8,120 nt of DNA from Bacillota bacterium. GTDB taxonomy: Bacteria; Bacillota; Desulfotomaculia; Desulfotomaculales; Desulfotomaculaceae. Below are positions 1-6,767 of this stretch, piece by piece; the first letter of the stretch is position 1, and each line of letters begins with the position of its first letter. The position numbers and the translations under genes were made by a program. Location of the stretch: the NCBI GenBank assembly GCA_023481335.1, contig JAMCWI010000029.1, forward strand, positions 1 to 8,120, read 5' to 3'. The notes below the pieces were generated by a model, which searched no databases, had not been told where the DNA came from, and was given only the letters and a program-made list of their open reading frames with translations.

Positions 1-260
1 ATAGTGGTAAAAGTTCAGGTTGCAAAGGGCATTTGTGAATTTCAGGACATTACTTTTTTATAAAAGTTCAAATTTTGTCGCTTAGATGACATTAATGTTG
101 CGTTTTATAAAGCTATTTTCGACATTGTTATGTATATTATTACACTTAACGAGTGTTTTTTTCTTTAAAATAGCTGGTTGTTTGGGTTTAACCTTGTGCC
201 GGATGGTTTTTTCACAAGTTAGATTAATTCAATGATGGGTTTGTTATCAATGTTTTGTCA
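1..260. other. AT-rich stretch without a recognisable gene, with imperfect direct repeats
   Basis: No open reading frame of useful length or RNA gene is recognisable here, and the base composition is visibly more AT-rich than the rest of the window. TAAAAGTTCA occurs at 8-17 and again at 61-70. GACATT occurs at 46, 88 and 121. A looser repeat, GACATTA then TTTATAAA then ATTTT-CG, spans about 46-80 and about 88-122. AGCTATTTT (111-119) and AAAATAGCT (167-175) form an inverted pair. A small hairpin ACACTT/GAGTGT (142-156) is followed by seven T residues, so it could be a weak rightward terminator. The stretch could be an ordinary intergenic region, the remains of a mobile element end, or part of a leader lying mostly outside the window. 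Confidence 0.5.
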
Positions 261-274
261 GCGGGAGTGTAAGG

Positions 275-313
275 AACACTCCTGGTAAGCAGGGTACTTC
301 CGGGAGTGTTTTT
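275..313 (+). terminator. Rho-independent terminator-like hairpin for rightward transcription, with a competing upstream arm
   Basis: On the plus strand 275-285 pairs with 300-310 to give an 11-bp stem with one G-U wobble and a 14-nt loop. The stem runs straight into TTTTT at 309-313. A second copy of GGAGTGT at 264-270 can pair with the same middle arm (276-282), so two hairpins are mutually exclusive. The T-run lies only on the plus strand, so the structure fits a transcript coming from the left. The folC stop codon (312-314, minus strand) overlaps the T-run, so the hairpin could also form at the folC mRNA end, but without a U-tract there. Confidence 0.6.
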
Positions 314-1616
314 ATGGATGCCTTAAAGCGGTGCGGGCTTCCGCTACCATGTATAAGGAACCGGTGATGCACAGGATATCTTCCTGTTGTGCCTTATCCA
401 GGGCTATTTGTACTGCTTTTTGTATGTCTTCCTGGATAACGACGTCTTCCAGGTATTTTTTCACATGCTCCGCCAGATTGGTCCAATCGCCGGCCCTGGG
501 GTGGTTGGAGCGGGTTACGATGACGGCTTTAGCCAGGGGGGCCAATTCTGCAACTACCTTGGCTCTTTCTTTATCTGCCAGCATGCCCAGGACAAAAATA
601 AATCGGCGGCCCGGGAAGTAATCCAAAAGGGCCTGTCTTAGGGCCCGGGCTCCGGCATGATTGTGGGCTCCGTCCAGCAGTACAGTGGGGTTTTTTCTTA
701 CAATCTCCATTCTTCCCGGCCATTGGACTGTTCTTAATCCCTCAACCACCGCCGTTGCAGGAGCAGGATGCCCGCCACCGGAGAAGAGTATTTCCACGGC
801 GGCCACTGCGGTGGCGGCATTGATGCGCTGGTGTGAGCCGAGCAAGGGAAGTTGGATGTGGTAGTGGTTTTGCAAGCCTTTTATCTTAAATTGTTGGCAG
901 GCACCGCTATTGTCCCGCGGCTGCAGTTGAAGGGACTGCCAGGTGACGTCTCTGCCCACCAGGACCAGTTTGCTGTGGTTGGCTGCTGCTGCCTGCTGAA
1001 TGACTTCCAGGGCCACCCCTTCGGCAGCTGTGACCGCCGGTATGCCTTTTTTGATGATGCCGGCTTTTACCCGGGCGATTTCTTCGACGGTGCCGCCCAG
1101 GTAGTCCATATGGTCCAAGGTTACGTTGGTGATGACGGAAACCAGCGGGGTAATGACGTTGGTTGAATCGATGGCTCCGCCCAGCCCCACTTCCAGGACC
1201 ACATAGTCGGTTTTTTCCCGGGCGAAATATAAAAGGGCCAGGGCGGTGCTGACTTCAAATTCGGTGGGCTGTTCGAAGCCTTCGGCGGTCATGTTGTCCA
1301 GGTGGGGGCTGATTTCTGTGATCAGTTGGGCCAGTTTTGTTCGGGGTATCGGCCGGCCGTTGATGAGAAACCGCTCAGTATAGCTGTGCAGGTGCGGCGA
1401 GGTGAACATGCCGGTTTTGCAGCCTGCCGCCCTTAGGATGCCGGCGGTCATGGCGGTGGTGGAGCCTTTGCCGTTGGTGCCGCCGATATGGATGATGCTT
1501 AGGCTTCGGTGGGGATTGCCCAGCCTGTGCAGCAGTTCTTGGATGCGGCCGAGGCCGAGGTTGATGCCGAATTTGGTTAGGCCTTTGAGGTAGGCGATGG
1601 CTTGGTCGTAGGTCAC
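312..1616 (-). CDS. folC: Bifunctional folylpolyglutamate synthase / dihydrofolate synthase
   Basis: This cytoplasmic ATP-dependent ligase adds L-glutamate to dihydropteroate (making dihydrofolate) and to reduced folates (making retained polyglutamates). The 434 residues are full length for the Mur-ligase-like FolC family. Visible motifs are the P-loop GGTNGKGST (45-53), TSPHL (72-76), VGLGG..DSTN (143-153), LDHMDYLG (168-174) and KAGIIK (184-189, with the Lys that is typically carbamylated). Further on are GSHQRINAATA (260-270), PGRME (300-304), LDGAHN (314-319) and the C-terminal TGSLYMV (418-424). The start is GTG at 1614-1616, with AAAGGAA about nine bases upstream. It is the last gene of the leftward valS unit. 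In many Firmicutes folC directly follows valS, but here a HicB-like gene and a large palindrome (1646-1721) come between. Whether it is only DHFS, only FPGS or both cannot be read from the sequence; Firmicute FolC is normally bifunctional. Confidence 0.96.
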   Translation of the reverse strand: MTYDQAIAYLKGLTKFGINLGLGRIQELLHRLGNPHRSLSIIHIGGTNGKGSTTAMTAGILRAAGCKTGMFTSPHLHSYTERFLINGRPIPRTKLAQLITEISPHLDNMTAEGFEQPTEFEVSTALALLYFAREKTDYVVLEVGLGGAIDSTNVITPLVSVITNVTLDHMDYLGGTVEEIARVKAGIIKKGIPAVTAAEGVALEVIQQAAAANHSKLVLVGRDVTWQSLQLQPRDNSGACQQFKIKGLQNHYHIQLPLLGSHQRINAATAVAAVEILFSGGGHPAPATAVVEGLRTVQWPGRMEIVRKNPTVLLDGAHNHAGARALRQALLDYFPGRRFIFVLGMLADKERAKVVAELAPLAKAVIVTRSNHPRAGDWTNLAEHVKKYLEDVVIQEDIQKAVQIALDKAQQEDILCITGSLYMVAEARTALRHP

Positions 1617-1645
1617 TGGGCTGAGTTCCTTTCTTGGAAGTAGTC

Positions 1646-1721
1646 AATTCAAGTTGGGGACGGTTCTTGACTTGAATTTAGCAGGGTGAATTCAAGTCAA
1701 GAACCGTCCCCAACTTGAATT
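1646..1721. repeat. Perfect 33-bp inverted repeat (REP/BIME- or MITE-like palindrome)
   Basis: The arm at 1646-1678 is the exact reverse complement of 1689-1721, with a 10-nt loop TAGCAGGGTG (1679-1688). Each arm begins with AATTCAAGT and ends with its inverse ACTTGAATT, so the nine-base element occurs four times. The arm core reads GGGGACGGTTCTTGA. From memory, GGGGACGGTTC-type cores recur in repeats of many Firmicutes and are suspected to be linked to REP-associated (IS200-like) transposases; this was not searched. In mRNA it would form a 33-bp hairpin about 15 nt after the HicB-like stop codon and about 10 nt before the folC ribosome binding site. There is no U-tract on either side, so it is not a standard terminator, though it could hinder read-through or protect RNA ends. 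Confidence 0.9.
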
Positions 1722-1736
1722 CATTGCCCAGAGGTG

Positions 1737-1970
1737 CTAGCAGTGTCCGTCATTCTCAATTAGGAAAAATTTGATGGCTCCCTTAAAATTCTCCACGGCC
1801 TCTTCCATGGTGGCCCCCCGGGAAGCGCAGCCGGGTATATCGGGGGTTACGGCGTAGAAACCGCCGTCCTCCGGGTCCTGGTGCACCTGCACCCGAATCC
1901 GCACCTTGATCTCGCCTTCCAGCCCACCCTTGGGCAGGGGGCTCAGGTTCTCCTCAAACTGTAACGGCAT
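1737..1970 (-). CDS. Small HicB-like (HicB_lk antitoxin fold) protein, no HicA partner seen
   Basis: The 77-residue product matches the HicB N-terminal fold from about residue 22 on: a beta strand KVRIRVQVHQDPEDGGFYA, then the family signature TPDIPGCASRGATMEEAVEN and an alpha helix (GAIKFFLIEN). It ends without the helix-turn-helix or ribbon-helix-helix DNA-binding domain found in many HicB antitoxins. The first ~20 residues, including SPLPKGGLEGE, are a Pro/Gly-rich extension not typical of the family. The ATG start (1968-1970) has AGAGGAGA about eight bases upstream. An internal GTG at 1902-1904, preceded by GGAAGG, could give just the core domain. It lies 36 bases after the valS stop on the same strand and is probably cotranscribed. 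No HicA-type toxin gene is present on either side, so an antitoxin role is unproven. Many solo HicB-like proteins have unknown function. Confidence 0.8.
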   Translation of the reverse strand: MPLQFEENLSPLPKGGLEGEIKVRIRVQVHQDPEDGGFYAVTPDIPGCASRGATMEEAVENFKGAIKFFLIENDGHC

Positions 1971-2006
1971 AGTCTCACTCTCCTCTACTGGACTTATAAG
2001 CTATTC

Positions 2007-4666
2007 TTAACTTAGCATTGCCACACGATCCTTCAACGCATTGGCTTTCATGACAAGTTCTTCTTCCTTGGCCTTTTCTTTTTCAATGACGTCCGCCGGG
2101 GCTTTGGCCAGAAAGCCCTGGTTGTTTAGTTTGCCCTGTACCCGGGCCAGATCCGTTTGGACGGCTTTTAGTTCTTTGTTGAGGCGGGCGATTTCTTTGT
2201 CCAGGTCGATGAGTCCCTTGAGGGGGACGAAGATCTCCACGCCACGGGTTACGGCACTGGCGGATTGGTCGGGTTTTTGCCGCAGTTCGGCCGGTACGGT
2301 TACTTCGGCGTTGGCCAGGCCTTGGATGTAGGCGGTGTTTCGTTCCAGAATACGGTGTTTCGTTCCAGAATACCGCGGCATGCCGCATCGCCGGAGATTA
2401 GAATGGCCTCGGCCTTTTTGCCCGGGGGCACGTTCATCTCGCCCCGGATACGGCGGATGGCGGTGATCACTTCAATTAGGACGGCCATTTCGGTTTCGGC
2501 GGTTTCATCGTTTAAGCCTTTATCTTCGATGGGCCATTTGGCCAGCATGATGCTTTCTCCCTGGTGGGGCAGCTTTTGCCAGATTTCTTCGGTGATGAAG
2601 GGCATGAAGGGATGAAGCAGTTCCAGGGTTTCCCTTAACACCTGAACCAGGACTTGCTGGGCGGTGACCCGGTCTTCCGGGGTGGTTCTGCCGAACAGGC
2701 GGGGTTTGGCCAGTTCGATGTACCAGTCGCAGAACTCGCTCCAAATAAATTCGTACAGCACACGGGCGGCTTCACCCAGTTCGTAGCGCTCCAGGCAGTC
2801 CGTTACCTGGGAAACAGCACCCTGCAGGCGGCTTAAGATCCAGCGGTCTCCCAGGGTGTAGGGGCCGCCTTTAGCGGCGGGGTTGTAATCCCCCAGGTTC
2901 ATCATGACAAAGCGGGAGGCGTTCCACAGTTTGTTGGCAAAGTTGCGGGCGCCGTCCAGGCGTTCGAAATGGAAGCGCAGGTCGTTGCCCGGGGTGTTGC
3001 CGGTGATCAGCATAAACCGCAAGGAGTCGGCGCCGTGGCTTTCGATGACGTCCAGGGGGTCTACACCGTTGCCCAGGGATTTGCTCATTTTGCGTCCCAG
3101 GGAATCCAGCACCAGTCCGTGGATGAAGACTTCCTTAAAGGGTGCCTGCTCCATGAACCGCAGGCCGGAGAAGATCATGCGGGCCACCCAGAAGAAGATG
3201 ATGTCCCGGCCGGTGACCAACACCGAGGTGGGGTAAAAATGCTCCAGCTCGGGGGTTTTTGCCGGCCAGCCCAGGGTGGAAAAGGGCCACAGGGCGGAGG
3301 AGAACCAGGTGTCCAATACATCGGGGTCCTGCTCCATGGCGCCGCCGCATTGGCTGCAGCCGGTAACCGGGGTGACGGAGGCTGTGATTTCATCACAGTC
3401 CCGGCAGTAGTATACGGGTATCCGGTGCCCCCACCAAAGCTGGCGGGAAATGCACCAGTCGCGGATGTTCTCCATCCAGTTTAAATAGATCTTCGTGAAG
3501 CGTTCGGGAATAAAGGTAATGCGCCCGTCCTTGGCGGCCTCGATGGCCGGCTCGGCCAGGGGCTTCATTTTGACAAACCACTGTTTGGACAGCATGGGTT
3601 CAATGGCGGTGCTGCAGCGGTAGCAATGGCCCACGGCGTGGCTCATGTCTTCCACTTTTGCCATGGCACCCATGGCTTCCAGATCGCGGATAATTTGCTT
3701 GCGGCATTCCCAGCGGTCGAGGCCCTGGTATTTGCCGGCATTTTCGTTCATTTTGCCGTACTTGTCAATGACCACCACTTCGGGCAAACCGTGGCGGCGG
3801 CCGATTTCAAAGTCGTTGGGGTCGTGGGCCGGGGTCATTTTCACCGCACCGGTGCCAAAGGCAGGGTCGCAGTAGGCATCGGCAATGACCGGCAATTCCC
3901 TTCCCACAATGGGCAGCACCAGGTTTTTGCCCACCAGGTGCAGGTAACGGTCATCCTCGGGATTGACGGCCACCGCCACGTCACCCAGCATGGTTTCCGG
4001 ACGGGTGGTGGCAATCATAATGAATTCTTCCGGATTGTCCCGGACGGGATATTTAATGTAATAGAGCTGGCCGGGCTTGTCCTGGTGCTCCACTTCGATG
4101 TCGGAAATGGTGGTCTGGCAGTGGGGACACCAGTTGGTAATGTAGTAATCCCGGTAAATCAGTCCCTGATCGTAGAGGCGGACGAATACTTCCAGCACCG
4201 CCTTGGAGCAGCCTTCGTCCATGGTAAAACGCTCCCGATGCCAGTCGCAGGAGGCTCCCAGATGGCGCAGCTGGCTCGTGATACGGCTGCCGTACTGTTC
4301 CTTCCAGTCCCAAACCCGCTCCAGGAACTTTTCCCGGCCCAGGTCGTATTTTGATTGGCCTTCTTTGGCCAGCTGCTCTTCTACTTTAGCCTGGGTGGCA
4401 ATGCCCGCGTGGTCGGTGCCGGGCACCCAGAGGGCGTTGCAGCCCTGCATACGACGCCAGCGGGTAAGGATATCCTGCAGGGTGTTGTCCAGGGCATGGC
4501 CCATGTGCAGTTGGCCGGTGACATTCGGGGGCGGCATAACGATGCAAAAGGGGGTTTTATCCTTTTCCACCTCTGCCTGAAAGTACTTGCTGTTTTCCCA
4601 GTGGCGATACCACTTGCCTTCTACCTCTTTGGGATTATACACCGTTGGGATGTTGTTTTCAGTCAC
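2007..4666 (-). pseudogene. valS: Valyl-tRNA synthetase, frameshifted by a 20-bp tandem duplication
   Basis: ValRS charges tRNA-Val with valine in the cytoplasm and edits misactivated threonine. The intact frame covers 4666 down to a TAA at 2300-2302 (788 codons). It shows PPPNVTGQLHMGH with the HIGH box (HMGH, 54-57), GTDHAGIATQ (83-92), TTRPETMLGD and HDPNDFEIG of the editing domain, four Cys-pair knuckles (CPHC 180, CYRC 348, CRDC 421, CSQC 437), WCISRQLWWGHRIP (404-417), KMSKS (526-530) and the anticodon-binding helical domain. The C-terminal coiled-coil arm (Lys/Glu-rich, ending in ..KDRVAMLS) is encoded in another frame, 2007 to about 2332. Deleting one 20-bp copy at 2333-2372 joins them into 879 residues, the normal ValRS length, reading ILERNTAYIQGLANAE across the join. 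The start is GTG at 4664-4666 with AAAGGAG 12 bases upstream. As written, the product would carry about 17 aberrant residues and lack the arm. A sequencing or assembly error is possible. Confidence 0.93.
2333..2372. repeat. Exact 20-bp tandem duplication inside valS
   Basis: The unit CGGTGTTTCGTTCCAGAATA occurs at 2333-2352 and immediately again at 2353-2372 with no mismatch. Flanking bases do not extend the repeat, apart from one base at its right end. Twenty is not a multiple of three, so the copy adds a frameshift. Subtracting 20 bases brings the 4666 frame and the 2007-2381 frame into register exactly. Confidence 0.97.
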
Positions 4667-4685
4667 GCTCTATCACGACTCCTTT

Positions 4686-4722
4686 AAAAAAATAAAGCTC
4701 CCGTCCAATCAAGGACGGAAGC
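4686..4722 (-). terminator. T-box regulated intrinsic terminator before valS
   Basis: On the minus strand GCTTCCGTCC (4713-4722) pairs with GGACGGGAGC (4697-4706), with one U-G wobble and a TTGATT loop. TTTATTTTTTT follows (4686-4696). The left arm overlaps the sequence used by the antiterminator. The valS ribosome binding site (4679-4685) starts directly after the U-tract. Confidence 0.95.
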
Positions 4723-4944
4723 TGTTTTCCGCGGTACCACCTTGTTTCCACCCATAGCAAAGCAAGCATTTGTTGGGCGGCAACTCTTGGGCTGTAACGG
4801 GCCTGCCCGTCCGGGCCTACTGTTCCTTCAGTCCGGCTTCTCCGGGGCGACATCCTGGGGTTTTGGACAGAAGACCTTGCAGCCAAGGGTCTTCCTCTCT
4901 AAGACCAAATTTATCCCGGAACTCCCCTTCTTCGACTTTGCCTA
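4686..4944 (-). ncRNA. T-box riboswitch leader of valS (tRNA-Val sensing)
   Basis: Read on the minus strand, this leader has the full T-box layout. Stem I carries the AGAGAGGAAG bulge (4891-4900) and an apical GGCTGCAAG loop. A candidate specifier codon GUC (Val) lies at 4849-4851, followed by a purine. The T-box motif AAGGTGGTACCGCGGAA is at 4727-4743. Its UGGU (4736-4739) would pair with an ACCA tRNA end, fitting the A discriminator of tRNA-Val. The antiterminator can form from AAGG/CCUU and GCGGAA/UUCCGU around the seven-base bulge UGGUACC, and it competes with the terminator just downstream. Uncharged tRNA-Val is therefore expected to allow transcription into valS and the genes behind it. 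The 5' end is estimated from the promoter, not measured. A 75-codon open frame through the leader is coincidental. Confidence 0.95.
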
Positions 4945-4950
4945 CCCAAT

Positions 4951-4979
4951 AGTTTAATAATTTTTGCTGCCCGTGTCAA
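4951..4979 (-). promoter_or_regulatory. Sigma-A type promoter of the T-box/valS unit
   Basis: On the minus strand TTGACA (4974-4979, perfect -35) is followed after exactly 17 bases by TAAACT (4951-4956, four of six matches to the -10 consensus). Transcription would begin near 4944, just before T-box Stem I. The promoter sits in the 37 bases between the end of the upstream membrane protein gene and the leader. Confidence 0.75.
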
Positions 4980-4984
4980 CAAAC

Positions 4985-5440
4985 CTACTTATAGGAGCCC
5001 AAATATCTTCTCTTCACTGCGCGCCTTCTAACCGTTGGCAGGTTTACCCCCACAATGCCGCCCACCAACCCCAGCAGGGCCATGGCCAGGGTCATTAATA
5101 CCGGGTCATAGACCGGTATCCCTGCCAAATATCCCGCCACCGTATACAGCATGCCATAAATGAAACCTGTTGTGCCGCCGTGCTGCCAACCCCGGATGCC
5201 GGCCGCGGCACCGGCTCCCACTCCTCCGACGGCGGCAGAGGCCAGGACGGTAAGCAAAATCACCGTTGAAAAATTATAAACCGGCAGGTTTGTAACGGCC
5301 ACCACAAACCCTAACATTAAAAATACCGCCAGGGTGACACTGAAGGCCCTTACCAGTCCTGCTCCCACCGCCCCTTTTTTAAAGGGCCTGTCCCCTTTTA
5401 CACCATGTTTTTGCCATTGGACCACGGTTAGTTTACCCAT
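4985..5440 (-). CDS. TIGR04086-like four-helix integral membrane protein
   Basis: The 151-residue product has a short basic N-terminus (KHGVKGDRPFKKG) and then four predicted membrane segments at about 27-50, 57-81, 86-108 and 111-134. The segments are Gly/Ala-rich, and the tail is strongly basic (RRRAVKRRYLGSYK) and probably cytosolic. The loop GIRGWQHGGTTGFIYGMLY resembles the GRKGWLHGG..G..YG pattern I associate with the Firmicute TIGR04086 (YrzE-like) family, whose role is unknown. I chose the ATG at 5438-5440 because AAGGAGGG ends eight bases upstream. A longer frame open to 5506 has no good ribosome binding site and adds a highly charged, unconserved-looking stretch. The gene precedes the valS promoter on the same strand but has no visible terminator before it, so some read-through into the T-box leader is possible. 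Confidence 0.75.
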   Translation of the reverse strand: MGKLTVVQWQKHGVKGDRPFKKGAVGAGLVRAFSVTLAVFLMLGFVVAVTNLPVYNFSTVILLTVLASAAVGGVGAGAAAGIRGWQHGGTTGFIYGMLYTVAGYLAGIPVYDPVLMTLAMALLGLVGGIVGVNLPTVRRRAVKRRYLGSYK

Positions 5441-5448
5441 GCTATGGA

Positions 5449-5456
5449 CCCTCCTT
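5449..5456 (-). promoter_or_regulatory. Ribosome binding site fixing the start of the TIGR04086-like gene
   Basis: AAGGAGGG on the minus strand lies eight bases before ATG 5438-5440. It lies inside the longer upstream extension of the same frame, which argues for the shorter start. Confidence 0.8.
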
Positions 5457-5570
5457 GAAAAAATTCTCTTACCATATGTATGCCGCATTCTCAAAATTAT
5501 GTGCATTAAACCAGATTATGGTTATTATTTTTAATCCTCTTAATAAAATTGTAGTGGATTGGTTTGTCTG

Positions 5571-5577
5571 AGGAGGG
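5571..5577 (+). promoter_or_regulatory. Ribosome binding site deciding the TTG start of the substrate-binding protein
   Basis: AGGAGGG lies seven bases before TTG 5585-5587. The earlier in-frame TTG at 5564 sits upstream of this site and has no ribosome binding site of its own. Confidence 0.8.
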
Positions 5578-5584
5578 AGATTCT

Positions 5585-6679
5585 TTGATAAGACGCTGGA
5601 AATGGCTTTTACTCATCCTGCTGGCTGTTATTGCAGCGGGTTTAGGAACGCACGGGGTCAAAACCTATCTTTTGTACAGCAAAAAGCCCGAGAAACCAGA
5701 CATTGTAAAGGTCGTGGAAACGGAGCGTTCTTTGCTGGCACTCCCCCATTACATCGCCCTGGCCCAGGGTTTTTATCAGGAGCAGGAACTTCAAGTGGAG
5801 TCCGCTTTGCTTAAGGAACCGACAAAGGAGGAGATAACACTGGGGGATCAGGGGGATGTATTATTGGGCAACCTCAGCCAGGCAATCTTCACCCGCCCCC
5901 TGGGTACCGGGGCGGATCTGGTGGCCTTCGCCGGTTTAGCCCGTAAAGACGGCTCCTTTTTGCTGGGGCGTGAGGATATCCAAACATTTTCCTGGGATCA
6001 GGTAAAAAAGAGAAGTATCCTGGGGGATACGCCGGATACCCAATCCAACATTATTTTGGAGGAAGCCCTCAAACAAAACAAATTGGCCCTGCAGCACCAG
6101 GTCATTATTATTCAAAACCTGCCGCCCAATTTAAAGGAGGGTGCCTTCCAATCCGGTGTAGGGCATTTTGTTCAAATGTCTGACCCACTGGCCACTATGA
6201 CCGAACAAAAAGGGGTTGGCAAAATCGCCGTCTTCCTGGGATCCGCCGTTGGCCCCGTGCCTTCCCTGGCTCTTTTGGCACAGGAATCTTATGTAAAGGA
6301 GCATAGCCGGGAATGCCAAAAACTGGTCAACGGACTCTGTAAGGGAATGCTTTGGCTGGATTATCACAGCCCTGCGGAAGCAGCCAGGGTGGTTGCCCCC
6401 TATTTCCCGGATTTAGATGGGCAGACCTTGAAAGAAGTAATTGAGCGCTACAAAAAGCTGGGCCTTTGGGACAAAAGCCCGGTGATTCCACAAGAGGATT
6501 ATGAAAACCTGCAGAGTTACGTTAAAAGAGCCGGTGAATTGACCAACCCGGTGGACTATAAGGATGGGGTCAATACTAAGTTTGCCAATAAAGCCGCCCG
6601 GACGGTGGAATACATTCCGCCGGAAAAGCAAAGGGAAAAAACCTGGTGGGAAAAAGTAAAGACGCTGGATTTTAAATAA
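5585..6679 (+). CDS. Membrane-anchored NMT1/THI5 (SsuA/TauA)-like periplasmic-binding-fold protein
   Basis: The 364 residues start with MIRRWKWLLLILLAVIAAGL, a basic end plus hydrophobic helix typical of an export signal or membrane anchor. There is no lipobox cysteine, so the helix probably stays uncleaved. The rest resembles type-2 substrate-binding proteins of the NMT1/SsuA group: LPHYIALAQGFYQEQELQVE (53-72), GDVLLGNLSQAIF (90-102), an A-rich segment ending in GADLVAFAGLARKDGSFLL, GDTPDTQSNIILEEAL (148-162) and the helical SREC.KLVNGLCKGMLWL...SPAEAARVVAPYFP region (241-275). Such proteins deliver pyrimidines, sulfonates or similar small molecules to an ABC permease. None is encoded beside it here, so the ligand is unknown. 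The Lys/Trp-rich tail (PPEKQREKTWWEKVKTLDFK) is distinctive. It diverges from the membrane protein gene and is followed by a flavoprotein after an 88-base gap. The TTG start is supported by AGGAGGG. Confidence 0.75.
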   Translation: MIRRWKWLLLILLAVIAAGLGTHGVKTYLLYSKKPEKPDIVKVVETERSLLALPHYIALAQGFYQEQELQVESALLKEPTKEEITLGDQGDVLLGNLSQAIFTRPLGTGADLVAFAGLARKDGSFLLGREDIQTFSWDQVKKRSILGDTPDTQSNIILEEALKQNKLALQHQVIIIQNLPPNLKEGAFQSGVGHFVQMSDPLATMTEQKGVGKIAVFLGSAVGPVPSLALLAQESYVKEHSRECQKLVNGLCKGMLWLDYHSPAEAARVVAPYFPDLDGQTLKEVIERYKKLGLWDKSPVIPQEDYENLQSYVKRAGELTNPVDYKDGVNTKFANKAARTVEYIPPEKQREKTWWEKVKTLDFK

Positions 6680-6753
6680 TTGCACAAAAAACAAGATAAG
6701 AAAAATAAATAAGCGGGAGGGTGCCGGGCACACTAAAAAAAACCTGTTCCAGC

Positions 6754-6760
6754 AGGAGGT
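6754..6760 (+). promoter_or_regulatory. Ribosome binding site deciding the TTG start of the flavoprotein
   Basis: AGGAGGT lies seven bases before TTG 6768-6770. The alternative in-frame GTG at 6759 overlaps the ribosome binding site itself and is therefore unlikely. Confidence 0.8.
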
Positions 6761-6767
6761 GCTTTCC

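Noticed and set aside
1..311. CRISPR array or tRNA gene in the left edge
   Set aside because: The repeats are imperfect and irregularly spaced, and no cloverleaf or T-loop GTTC-type motif in a proper context could be found.
1375..1647. 90-codon minus-strand frame overlapping the start of folC
   Set aside because: Its translation is Arg/Pro/His-rich shadow sequence of the conserved FolC P-loop region in another frame.
2007..2381. Separate 124-codon gene starting at ATG 2379-2381
   Set aside because: Its sequence is the C-terminal arm of ValRS, it has no ribosome binding site, and its first ~15 codons are the duplicated 20-bp unit read in a shifted frame. It is the detached end of valS.
2300..2381. 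Programmed frameshift in valS
   Set aside because: There is no slippery heptamer or stimulatory structure that I can see. The exact 20-bp duplication fully accounts for the frame change, and ValRS genes do not normally use recoding.
3626..4354. 242-codon plus-strand open frame inside valS
   Set aside because: It is antisense to a clearly conserved coding region (editing domain and HIGH-side motifs), has no ribosome binding site, and is rich in His/Val/Gly as expected from a reversed GC-rich frame.
4659..4886. 75-codon minus-strand open frame upstream of valS
   Set aside because: It runs through the T-box motif, antiterminator and terminator. The RNA structure explains the sequence, and no ribosome binding site supports translation.
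5461..5500. Possible promoter for the TIGR04086-like gene (TTGAGA with a 17-base spacer on the minus strand)
   Set aside because: The matching -10 (TAAGAG) fits only three of six positions, so the call would be little better than chance.
5516..5549. Possible promoter for the substrate-binding protein gene (TAAAAT at 5544-5549)
   Set aside because: The -10-like hexamer is plausible, but no convincing -35 lies 16-18 bases upstream in this AT-rich region.
6721..6731. Short palindrome GTGCCGGGCAC in the gap before the flavoprotein gene
   Set aside because: It resembles the cores of some REP-like repeats, but at 11 bases with a one-base centre and no partner nearby it is too short to call.
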